A model generated the notes under the pieces. It was not told where the DNA came from, did not search any database, and saw only the letters and a list, made by a program, of their open reading frames with translations. A stretch of DNA of 64,000 nucleotides from positions 18,108,802 through 18,172,801 of the forward strand of contig NC_063258.1 in assembly GCF_019578655.1 (NCBI RefSeq), given 5' to 3'. Both the position numbers and the translations under genes were made by a program. How positions within the stretch are numbered: position 1 is the stretch's first letter; each line of letters begins with the position of its first letter. Below are positions 55,211-64,000 of this stretch, piece by piece. The stretch comes from Ricinus communis (lineage: Eukaryota; Streptophyta; Magnoliopsida; Malpighiales; Euphorbiaceae).

Positions 55211-56322
55211 TATGAATCCTTTTTATTACTCGCAAATGCACGAGCCGTTCCTATAGTAAGGGTAAGTTCATCACGAGGTCGATCTCTCAAAGAACTATGA
55301 GGCCACTTATTATAAAGATTAATTATCAACACAAAATAATAAAAATAAATCTAAACACTCTAAATTAGTATTTTGATAGGGTAATGTTCATAAAGTAAAG
55401 TAACTAATCAATAAAAAAATATGCAATGCAAATGCAAATGTTTATGATATAAAACTATATACTAAAGATAGTATTTAATCTAGCCATTTACTTAGTAATC
55501 TCCTTGTTTTACTTTAAGCCTTGATCTAATGAATGAGATGGTGATGTGCCTTTTTTCCTAAGTCACTCAAGCTAATGATGCAACCTAGGTTTCTTATACC
55601 AATATAGATTAAAGTAAAGATGATGTTTCTAATATTTTTAAACCTAAAAATTTTCATAGCAATTACTATTGCTAAATTAATATGATGATTAACTAATAAT
55701 AATAACTGAAACTAATAAATATATGAAGGTAAAGAAATCATTCATTAAATAAATAAATAACAAGATTCATCCAACAGTAAAAAAAATTAAACTAAACACT
55801 TATGAAAACTAGCATAGCATATTTAACCCAATGATCATGGTATTAAATAAAGAGACATAAAAAGGTAAAAACTCCCTGTAGATCTAGAATTTCTTCAAGT
55901 AGGAAGAAGATTGGTCCTCACTCTCCACTTCTTGAAAAGTTTCTTAGATCCTAAAAAGAGCAATAAAAACTAAAACTAAATGTTTATGGAAAAACTGTAG
56001 AGAATTATTGAAAGAATAATGGTGGCAGGTGTAGAGAGCAGGTAGGAGAAAACTCCCCTCTTTCCTTCTTTCCAATTAGGTTTTGCAGAGATATATATAG
56101 AGAAAAGTCCTCCTCCTCTATATAAATCTCTCTAGAGATAAGTATATTTATATAAGTCTATCTAATAGATAAGATTTTAATTATCTTATTCTCCACCAAA
56201 TACTATCCTATAAATAACTCTTAATATAAATCCTAATAATTATACAAAATGATTAAAATTTCCTTGGGCCTTGTAATTAGTAGTCCATGCGTCTTAATTT
56301 TGAGCGTTGACACGAATATATC
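55211..56322 (-). repeat. 5' LTR of Element 1, first part
   Basis: It matches 48756 onward and stops within the word cacgaatatatc, where Element 2 is inserted; the LTR resumes at 63516. A TATA-like run lies at about 56089-56100 on the minus strand. Confidence 0.85.
56318..56322. repeat. Target-site duplication of Element 2, left
   Basis: ATATC precedes the LTR start TGATATG at 56323 and recurs at 63511-63515 after the other LTR. Confidence 0.85.
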
Positions 56323-57611
56323 TGATATGTCTTTTTTAGTACTCGTAAGTGCACGAACCGTTCCTATAGTAAGGGTAAGTTCACCACGAGTTCGATCTCT
56401 CAAGGAACTATGAGGCCACTTATTATAAAGATTAATTATCAACACAAAACAATGAAAGTAAATCTAAACACTTTAAATCGTATGTTTGAGAGGATAATGG
56501 TCATAAAGTAAAGTAACTAAACAATAAATAAATATGCAATGCAAATGCAAATGCTTATGATCTAAAACTATATGCTAAAAATAGTATTTAATCTAGCCAT
56601 TTACTTAGTAATCTCCTTGTTTTATTTTAAGCCTAGATCTAATGAATGAGATGGTGATGTGCCTTTTCCCTAAATCTCTCAAGCTAATGATACAACTTAG
56701 GTTTCTTATACCAACATAGATTAAAGTAAAGATGATGTTTCTAATACTTTTAAACCTAAAAAATTTCATAACAATTACTATTGCTAAATTAATATGATGG
56801 TTAACTAACAATAATAACTGAAACTAATAAAGATATGAAGGTAAAAAAATCATTCATTAAATAAATAAATAACAAGGTTCATAAAAAAGTAGAAAGACTA
56901 AACTAAACACTTATGAAAACTAACCTAACATATTTAACCAAATGATCATGGTATTAAATAGAAAGACAAAAAATAAGAAAGTAAAAAGCTCCCTCAAGAT
57001 CCAGAATTTCTTCAAGTAGGAAGAAGATTGGTCCTCAGTCTTCACTTCTTGAAAAGCTCCTTAGATCCTAAAAGAACAATGAAAACTAAAACTAAAGTGT
57101 TTATGAAGAACTGTAGAGAATTATGAAGAGAATAATGGTGGCAGGTGTAGAGAGCAGGTAGGAGAAAACTCCCCTCCTTCTTCCTTCCTTTCCTCCTCTT
57201 TTTTGCAGAGATTTATATAAAGGAGAGTCCTGCTCTAAATAAATCTCTCTAGAGATGAATATACTAATATAAGTCTATCTAATAGATAAGACTTAAAGTA
57301 TTTTAATCTCCACCAAATACTATTCCATAAATAACTCTTAATATAAATCCTAATAATTATACAAAATGACTAAAATATCCCTTGAGCCTTATAATTAGCA
57401 GTCCATGCGTCTTAATCTTGGGCCTTGATACGATTATGTCCCATTAAGCTTCTTTTAGCTCCATATTTTTCTCTTTTTACTAATATTCCTGAAAATAGAC
57501 AATTAAACTTAAGTGAGGAAAAAACACATATTTTCACCATTTTATATATAGAAATATATCATTAAAGCTTTAAAATACCCTTAAATATCTATATATAATT
57601 TGGACCAATCA
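56323..57611 (-). repeat. 3' LTR of Element 2
   Basis: 1289 bp, plus-strand ends TGATATG and CCAATCA. The TATA box lies at 57211-57220 (minus TTATATAAAT). Confidence 0.9.
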
Positions 57612-57613
57612 AA

Positions 57614-57629
57614 TACCCCCCACACTTAA
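57614..57629 (-). promoter_or_regulatory. Polypurine tract of Element 2
   Basis: The minus strand reads TTTAAGTGTGGGGGG directly before the 3' LTR. Confidence 0.8.
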
Positions 57630-57630
57630 A

Positions 57631-59114
57631 CTTTTACTTGTCCTCAAGTAAATAGCAACTGAGAATTAACTTTTGCAAAAATCATGAAAAACATCCCTAC
57701 TCAGCTTAAAGATATTATTCAAAAGAATCTCACTAATGCAAAGATCATGTTAACCCAGAACATTTGAGTCATAATAATTTTCTTTAAAAATATAAACTCA
57801 ATCATTGTTAATGAAAAGACTCAAGCATCCAATCCTTCACACATGTTTCACAACAAATAGTCTAACTCATCTTCAAAGGATACAACTATGATGCATAATC
57901 CAAATTATCATAACTTTATTCAAAAAGGCAAAACCTTCATTCAAAAACAAGAGATCAATAAGCATTTATTACTTGCTTTTGAAGCTCTTATACTTTTTCT
58001 TTTCTTTTCTTTATACCCCTTGGATTTTAATTTTTGATACTTGGGGTACTTCTTTCTTTCTTGAGATGTTATGCATTTTTATGCAAATACAAACATGGGT
58101 AATGAATGCACCTGGTTACTCAACAAAACATACAACAAGATGCTTTGCATACTCATAATCTTAATTGCCTTTTTACGTGAAAATCGACATTGGTCATGAA
58201 GATCCCTGGTTACTAAGCAACTAAAATTAGCGGAGTTGAGTTATTAAACTTAGAGCTTTAAACTTGCCCATATCATATCTCACAAACTTAGGCAAGCCAA
58301 TTTAATAACAAGGAAATCATAATCTAAATCATACACTTCTAATCATACCCATGTCGAATGTTGCTAAACTATTCATCATGTCCATATACAAAGATGAACA
58401 CTTGATCATTTAAGTGCAACTAACTCATGCATTCATATTTATACATGTTAAAAACTAACTCAAGAGTTCAAGAATCTTAACATAATAGCATTCTTTCATC
58501 GACTCTTATATTGAACAATAAGAAAAAGCTGAGTGGAAAAATTTAAAATTTTGCAAAAGATTAACCAAAGTTGCTAATTCTCATGGCATATGACGTATAA
58601 CGTTTAATCGAAGAAATATTCTATTTCCCTCCCCCACACTTAAATTTGACATTGTCTTCAATGTAATTGCATATAGAAAAATAAAGAACAAAAAGAGAGG
58701 AAAAAGATAGAATACTCCCCTAGAATTTTGCAATGCATAATAAGCCATGAACTTGAATTCCAATCTCCACCATCCAAACCTTAGAAGCACACTTGAATAC
58801 ACATCATTGATAATTATAAAAGAAATAAAGAAATAAAGAATAATAATAGAGAATTAAAAATAATAAATTATCCTAAACATACTAAAAAGATTAAATCCTA
58901 AGATAATTAAAAGTTAGGTCCTATTAAATAAATATAAATTCTAGAATAAAATTTAAAATAAAATCCTAGATCAATGATATGACTATTTATGTGGAGAAGA
59001 TGGATATATATTTAATTTTAAAGAGGGTATTTTAACTAAGAATAATTCATAATCAATCCCAATTTCTTGGATTTAATTATTTTAATTTTTGTTCAAATTT
59101 ATTCCTTTTTTTTT
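57631..59114 (-). other. 3' untranslated region of Element 2
   Basis: Non-coding sequence that aligns throughout with the same region of Element 1. No reading frame is shared between the two copies here. Confidence 0.65.
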
Positions 59115-59385
59115 GCGGCCGCCCCATGGACTTGCCCGGGCCTGCGTGTTGTCTGCCTGCACCGCGAGCATGTGGCCCACGGCTCGCGGCTGCCCCGCGA
59201 GGTCGCGGCTTACCGCCGCTGACCGGCCTCCTCGGCAAGACTCGCCCAGCTGTAGCTAGGGTTGCTGCCGGCTTCCTCGCGGTCTCCGCGACCGCTTGGT
59301 TGTTGCAGGCCCATGTCGTCTCTACCGCTAGCTGCTACGGGCCCGTGTGAAAATTTATTGCCGCGAACGTGGCTCGCTCAATTTT
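59115..59385 (-). repeat. GC-rich island of Element 2
   Basis: It opens with gcggccgc at 59115, as in Element 1, but is about 200 bases shorter, having fewer of the repeated GC-rich units. It ends in the shared tattgccgcgaacgtggctc edge. Confidence 0.7.
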
Positions 59386-59642
59386 TTTTTAACCTTTAAT
59401 TGCTTCTCATGGAGACATATTGCTTTTTGGGGATCAAAGCCTACAAGATAAACATAAAATAAATAAATATTAAAAATAATAAAAATAAAAATAGAAATAA
59501 AAAAATAACTTAAATGCATAAATATAAAAATACAATTGCTAACTTTATTGTCTATAGCTAGATATTCCTGATTATGTTCATGGTGGGCGTTCATCCGCCC
59601 ACTTCACCTCTTGGTCATAAGCCATTCCTTTCAAGTATGGCT

Positions 59643-60359
59643 TCATACTTTTATGCGAACATCTAAAGTGTCACGAAAGCTCTTGTCAATTAAGAATGGA
59701 ATATCATCATATAATTGTTTATCAACAAGAGAATCTAAATAATTATATGAACACTTATCGATAATAGATTTAGGAAAGAAAGTTAGAGAATCAAATACTT
59801 TAATTTCTACAGTTTCTCCTAAAACTGTCATGGTAAGTTTTCCTTCATGCATATCAATCACAGTTCTAGTAGTTTCCATGAAAGGTCTACCAAGGAGTAT
59901 GGTTTGCTCTTTATCCCTTGCTGGTGTGTTTTCCATGTCAAGTACTACAAAATCAACTGGAATTATTAACTTACCTACTTGTACTAGCAAGTCTTCCACT
60001 ATACCTCTAAAATATTTTATCGATCTGTCTGCAAATTGAAGAGACATAGTGGTAGGCTTCAACTCTCCCAAGCCAAGTAGTTCATACATCGAATACGGCA
60101 TCAAGTAGATGCTTGCTCCCAAATCTAACATGACTTTTGTATCATTTTTGTCACCTATTGTAATATTAATGGTGAAGCTACCAGGATCCTTTATCTTAAG
60201 GGGCAATTGATGCTGAAGCATTACACTTGCTACTTGTACTTTTTCGTTGTTCGCATATCGCCTTTTGTTGGTGCTCAACTCTTCAAAGAATTTTGCATAA
60301 GCTAGTTTATTCCTGACAACATCCAACAAAGGTAAGTTAGTATTAACTTTAGAGAGCAT
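59643..60359 (-). pseudogene. Retropepsin of Element 2 with altered active site
   Basis: A 238-codon open frame: MLSKVNTNLPLLDVVRNKLA, then VMLDLGASIYLMPYSMYELL, flap region and TILLGRPFMETTRTVID, the family's ILGRPF motif in good order. The catalytic triplet at 60117-60125 is DLG, not DSG or DTG as in active retropepsins and in Element 1. The protease is therefore expected to be weak or dead even though the frame is otherwise whole. Confidence 0.8.
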
Positions 60360-60973
60360 CTCAATACTTTCAAAAAAAAACTCATCATTTTTGCTCTCTT
60401 TGGGTTGGTTTAGAAAAGGAATAGGGGGTCTATAAGGCTGAGCTGCCTTATGAAATTCAGGTCCAGAAAATGCTTCCTTTTCTTTCTTCTCTAGCCTAAG
60501 ATTAGGCTCTACTTTTCTTCCTTTTGTATGCTTTCCTCATTGCTTTGCACTAATCCATCATTATTAGATGTACTTGTATAAGAAGAAAAATTCCTTTCAA
60601 TTTCCATAGTAATATTATCGACAACCTCACCTCTTCTAATAGTAGTAATGGAACTGGCTTGTTCAGGTTAACTTGATAGTTCCTCTTTATTGAGCTCTTC
60701 AACAATTTGTTCCATTTGAGCTTCTAAACGTTTTAGTGAAGCCTCAATGGAATCTGTCTTTTTCTCATTCCTCTCCATCCTATCATGAGAAGCCATCACA
60801 AATGATTGAAGTGTTTCTTCCAAGCTTGGCTTCCTTTGTTCATTAGATCGAAGAGTTTGTTCTTGATCTTGAAAGAAAGGATTGGAGTCCCTTTGGAATT
60901 GAGAATATTGGTCTTGGTAATGAGGTTGATTTTGATTTCTTAATAATTGTGGTGGGTTTTGATCATTGTATTT
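60360..60973 (-). pseudogene. Gag-protease linker of Element 2
   Basis: A polar, Gln/Asn-rich then Lys/Glu-rich region aligned with 53467-52922 and 53650-53470 of Element 1, broken by stops and small indels (for example at about 60667 and 60530). No domain is recognised. Confidence 0.55.
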
Positions 60974-61986
60974 CTAAGAAAAATTTGGATGGTTTCTCCA
61001 ACCTGTATTATATGTGTTGGAATAAGGGTCATTCATAGGATGCATAGGTTGGTAAGAATCCATCAAATTTGTTTGGTCATACATATTTTCTCTGTAATTA
61101 TCAAAAGATGAACAAACATTAGCACTATGACCATAAATACCACAAATACCACATACCTCATTATTTGGTGAATTTTTTGTTGAAGTAAGCATATAACTTG
61201 CTTAGTCAATTCAGCCAATTGCATGGTCATCTCACTATTAGCTACCACTTTATTTACTTCTATTCTCTTTGTCCTCACACTCTTTTGTTGAGAATTGGCT
61301 CCTAACATCTCAAAGATATTATAAACCTCATCAGGTGTCCTTTCTAACATAGCACCCCCAGCTGCATTATCAACCATACATTGATATTGGTGTGTCAACC
61401 TATCATAAAATGATTGGTTAGTTATTGGGAGTGGGAATCTATGGTGTGGGCATTGCAATAAAAGTGATTTGAAGCGATCCCATGCTTCATGAAAAGATTC
61501 AGCATTCTCTTGATAAAAATTAGAAATCTCACCTCTTAATTCTTTGGTCTTTTGCTGTGAGTAAAATCTACTCATAAACTTTTGATAAATTTCATTCCAA
61601 TTTCTCAAAGAATAAGGAGGCAAGGTCATTAATCAAGCCTTTGTTCTTTCTTTCAATGAATAAGGGAAACACCTCATTCTTAGTTGATTCTCATTAAGTC
61701 CAGATAATGGAAAAGTATGAACTATGGCATAAAATTTTCTAATGAATATTAATCCATCCTCACTAGGCATACCATAAAATGAAGGAAGCATATTAAAATG
61801 AATGCTTTTAAGTTCATAATTCCTAGATGTATCATCTAGAACTATGCATGAAGTAGTATTACCAATTGTAGACATTGCATAATCTTTCATAGCCATTCGC
61901 CTTTTAGCTTCTACTTCTCTTGGTGGGTTTGCCATGATATCAACTTCTTCTGTTGATTCTTCTTCTAGTTGTTTCCTGCTAAGCAT
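60974..61986 (-). pseudogene. Gag of Element 2
   Basis: Starts MLSRKQLEEESTEEVDIMAN at 61986. The Athila-type Gag core runs LPSFYGMPSEDGLIFIRKFY, then FPYSLKERTKA. A TGA replaces the Trp codon at 61630-61632, and MTLPPYSLRNWNEIYQKFMS continues in the next piece (61629-61063). The knuckle CGICGIYGHSANVC (CX2CX4HX4C) is complete, in frame 61192-60974. Damage is limited to one stop and one frameshift near 61190. Confidence 0.82.
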
Positions 61987-62197
61987 ACAAAATAAAAGAA
62001 AATTTCATATTAAAAATAAAATATTAAAAATAAAATTTACAAACAAAATAAAAACACATAAACAAAACAAAACATAAAACACAAAACAAACAAACAAAAC
62101 AAAGACACATAAACAAAATAAATCACAAAATACAAAACAAACTAACAAACACAAGACACTTTTGATAATCAATCAATATAATAAATTTGGATACAGT

Positions 62198-62215
62198 TCC
62201 CCGGCAACAGCGCCA
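62198..62215 (-). promoter_or_regulatory. tRNA-Asp-type primer-binding site of Element 2
   Basis: The plus strand reads tccccggcaacagcgcca, one mismatch to the 3' end of plant tRNA-Asp. It lies five bases inside the 5' LTR, the usual spacing. Confidence 0.85.
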
Positions 62216-62220
62216 AAACT

Positions 62221-63510
62221 TGATATGTCTTTTTTAGTACTCGCAAGTGCACGAATCGTTCCTATAGTAAGGGTAAGTTCACTACGAGGTCGATCTCTCA
62301 AGGAACTATGAGGCCACTTATTATAAAGACTAATTATCAACACAAAACAATGAAAGTAAATCTAAACACTCTAAATCGTATGTTTGAGAGGATAATGGTC
62401 ATAAAGTAAAGTAACTAAACAATAAATAAATATGCAATGCAAATGCAAATGCTTATGATCTAAAACTATATGCTAAAAATAGTATTTAATCTAGCCATTT
62501 ACTTAGTAATCTCCTTGTTTTATTTTAAGCCTAGATCTAATGAATGAGATGGTGATGTGCCTTTTCTCTAAATCACTCAAGCTAATGATACAACTTAGGT
62601 TTCTTATACCAACATAGATTAAAGTAAAGATGATGTTTCTAATACTTTTAAACCTAAAGATTTTCATAACAATTACTTTTGCTAAATTAATATGATGGTT
62701 AACTAACAATAATAACTGAAACTAATAAAGATATGAAGGTAAAGAAATCATTTATTAAATAAATAAATAACAAGGTTCATAAAAAAGTAGAAAGACTAAA
62801 CTAAACACTTATGAAAACTAGTCTAACATATTTAACCCAATGATCATGGTATTAAATAGAAAGACAAAAAAATAAGAAAGTAAAAAGCTCCCTCAAGATT
62901 CAGAATTTCTTCAAGTAAGAAGAAGATTGATCCTCAGTCTCCACTTCTTGAAAAGCTCCTTAGATCCTAAAAGAACAATGAAAACTAAAACTAAAGTGTT
63001 TATGAAGAACTGTAGAGAATTATGGAGAGAATAATGGTGACATGTGTAGAGAGCAGATAGGAGAAAACTCTCCTCCTTCTTCCTTCCTTTCCTCCTCTTT
63101 TTTGCAGAGATTTATATAGAGAAGAGTCATCTTCTAAATAAATCTCTCTAGAGATGAGTATACTAATATAAGTCTATCTAATAGATAAGACTTAAAGTAT
63201 CTTAATCTCCACCAAATACTATTCCATAAATAACTCTTAATATAAATCCTAATAATTATATAAAATGACTAAAATATCCCTTTGGCCTTATAATTAGTAG
63301 TCCATGCGTCTTAATCTTGGGCCTTGACACGAATATGTCTCATTAACCTTCTTTTAGCTCCATATTTTTCTCTTTTTGCTAATATTCCTGAAAATAGACA
63401 ATTAAGCTTAAGTGAGGCAAAAACACATATTTTCACCATTTTATATATAAAAATATATCATTAAAGCTTTAAAATACCCTTAAATATCTATACATAATTT
63501 GGACAGATCA
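62221..63510 (-). repeat. 5' LTR of Element 2
   Basis: 1290 bp. The promoter TATA box on the minus strand is TCTATATAAA at 63111-63120, with a purine-rich stretch after it. The end reads ggacagatca on the plus strand, with two changes from the 3' LTR end. Confidence 0.9.
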
Positions 63511-63515
63511 ATATC
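63511..63515. repeat. Target-site duplication of Element 2, right
   Basis: ATATC, identical to 56318-56322. Confidence 0.85.
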
Positions 63516-63686
63516 CCATTAAGTTTCTTTGAGCTCCACATTTTCCTCTCTTTGGTAATATTTCTGAAAATAGACAATTAAGCTTAAGTGAGGTAAAATC
63601 ACATATTTTTACTATTTTATATATAAAAATATATCATTAAAGCTCTAAAATACACTTAAATATCTATACATAATTTGAATCGATCA
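63516..63686 (-). repeat. 5' LTR of Element 1, second part
   Basis: It resumes with ccattaagtttctttgagc and runs to the LTR end cgatca, completing the sequence interrupted at 56322 (compare 49856-50025). Confidence 0.85.
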
Positions 63687-63691
63687 AGTAT

Positions 63692-64000
63692 CTATTACTC
63701 AATTAATATAAGTATAATACATCTATAAATATAAAATATTATCATATTTGGACAAGTTGAGATACTATGCAAGTTAACAAGTAAGGATTTATGTATTTAT
63801 ATTTTAAGCAAATTGAAATTGAGATATCTCGTATTGAACGGATACATTGCATGACTATTTTGGTAGTGCCCAATAAATTAATTTCTCAAATCTGGCTGCT
63901 CTTTGAACAGCTGTAACTGGACGCAAAGAAAATTGCAAGCACTGATACTGAAACAGTGACTCCCTTAAATGAGACAACATACGTACTGCGGTTGTGATCT
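63692..64000. other. Flanking DNA
   Basis: No gene or element is recognised. Confidence 0.4.

Larger units (their letters stand above)
56323..63510 (-). mobile_element. Element 2: complete non-autonomous Athila-like retrotransposon
   Basis: 7188 bp with both LTRs, tRNA-Asp primer site, gag, linker, protease, GC-rich island, 3' untranslated region and polypurine tract. It is flanked by ATATC duplications and inserted in the 5' LTR of Element 1 in the same orientation. The two LTRs differ by only a few percent by eye, so it is younger than its host. It encodes no RT, RNase H or integrase, although both ends and the primer sites look usable. Confidence 0.88.
48756..63686 (-). mobile_element. 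Element 1: non-autonomous Athila-like retrotransposon, split by Element 2
   Basis: Minus-strand order: 5' LTR (55211-56322 continued at 63516-63686), tRNA-Asp primer site, gag, linker, protease, GC-rich island, 3' untranslated region, polypurine tract, 3' LTR (48756-50025). Flanking 5-mers are AATAT (48751-48755) and AGTAT (63687-63691), a target duplication with one change. Without Element 2 it is about 7.7 kb. It has no RT, RNase H or integrase. Its two LTRs differ by eye at roughly one base in ten, so it is old. Confidence 0.8.

Noticed and set aside
1..64000. tRNA, rRNA, CRISPR or bacterial-type systems
   Set aside because: None is visible; regular spacer-repeat structure is absent, and the tRNA-like words are retroelement primer sites only.

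Overview
This window looks like nuclear DNA of a flowering plant, most likely a eudicot. It is very AT-rich, one short intronless plant-type gene is visible, and nearly everything else is decayed transposable elements and integrated plant pararetrovirus sequence. I see no rRNA or tRNA gene, no CRISPR array and no bacterial-style operon. The species cannot be fixed from the sequence.

Layout. 1-5.4 kb is the 3' part of a plus-strand Athila-type Ty3 retrotransposon: a GC-rich island, a broken Athila ORF-1-like gene with a possible internal promoter, a 3' untranslated region, a polypurine tract and the 3' LTR. 5.4-16.6 kb is mostly AT-rich intergenic DNA. It holds the only convincing host gene (7321-8055, minus, 244 codons), a small LRR-receptor-kinase exon relic near 11.9 kb and tandem Helitron-like elements at 12.2-13.85 kb. 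16.6-22.35 kb is a compound of relics: a LINE zf-RVT fragment interrupted by a 3'-truncated copia element (LTR, tRNA-Met primer site, gag, protease, integrase, RT), which runs into the 5' half of a minus-strand MULE. 23.8-28.6 kb is a rearranged endogenous pararetrovirus (EPRV) block between two TA microsatellites. 29.65-31.1 kb may be a solo LTR, and 31.16-34.9 kb is a decayed minus-strand copia element.

35.2-47.5 kb is a large EPRV locus (Caulimoviridae; domain order and a second ORF suggest a florendovirus/petuvirus-like virus). Reading the minus strand down from 46.3 kb, more than one genome length lies head to tail: protease, RT, RNase H, a second ORF of unknown function, promoter, leader with tRNA-Met primer site, movement protein, coat protein, zinc knuckle, protease, RT, RNase H. 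The repeat distance gives a unit of about 7.85 kb. Inverted and scrambled pieces sit at both ends, including a near-perfect 94-bp fold-back of the viral leader. Every coding region is broken by stops, frameshifts or deletions.

48.75-63.69 kb holds two nested minus-strand Athila-like elements of one family. The older (48756-63686) has its 5' LTR split by the younger (56323-63510), which is flanked by the 5-bp duplication ATATC. Both encode only Gag and a retropepsin and have no RT, RNase H or integrase. They therefore look like a non-autonomous family that used enzymes supplied by other elements. The partial element at 1-5.4 kb shares their GC-rich island, 3' region and LTR. The window is best read as a heterochromatin-like archive of nested insertions around one small gene.
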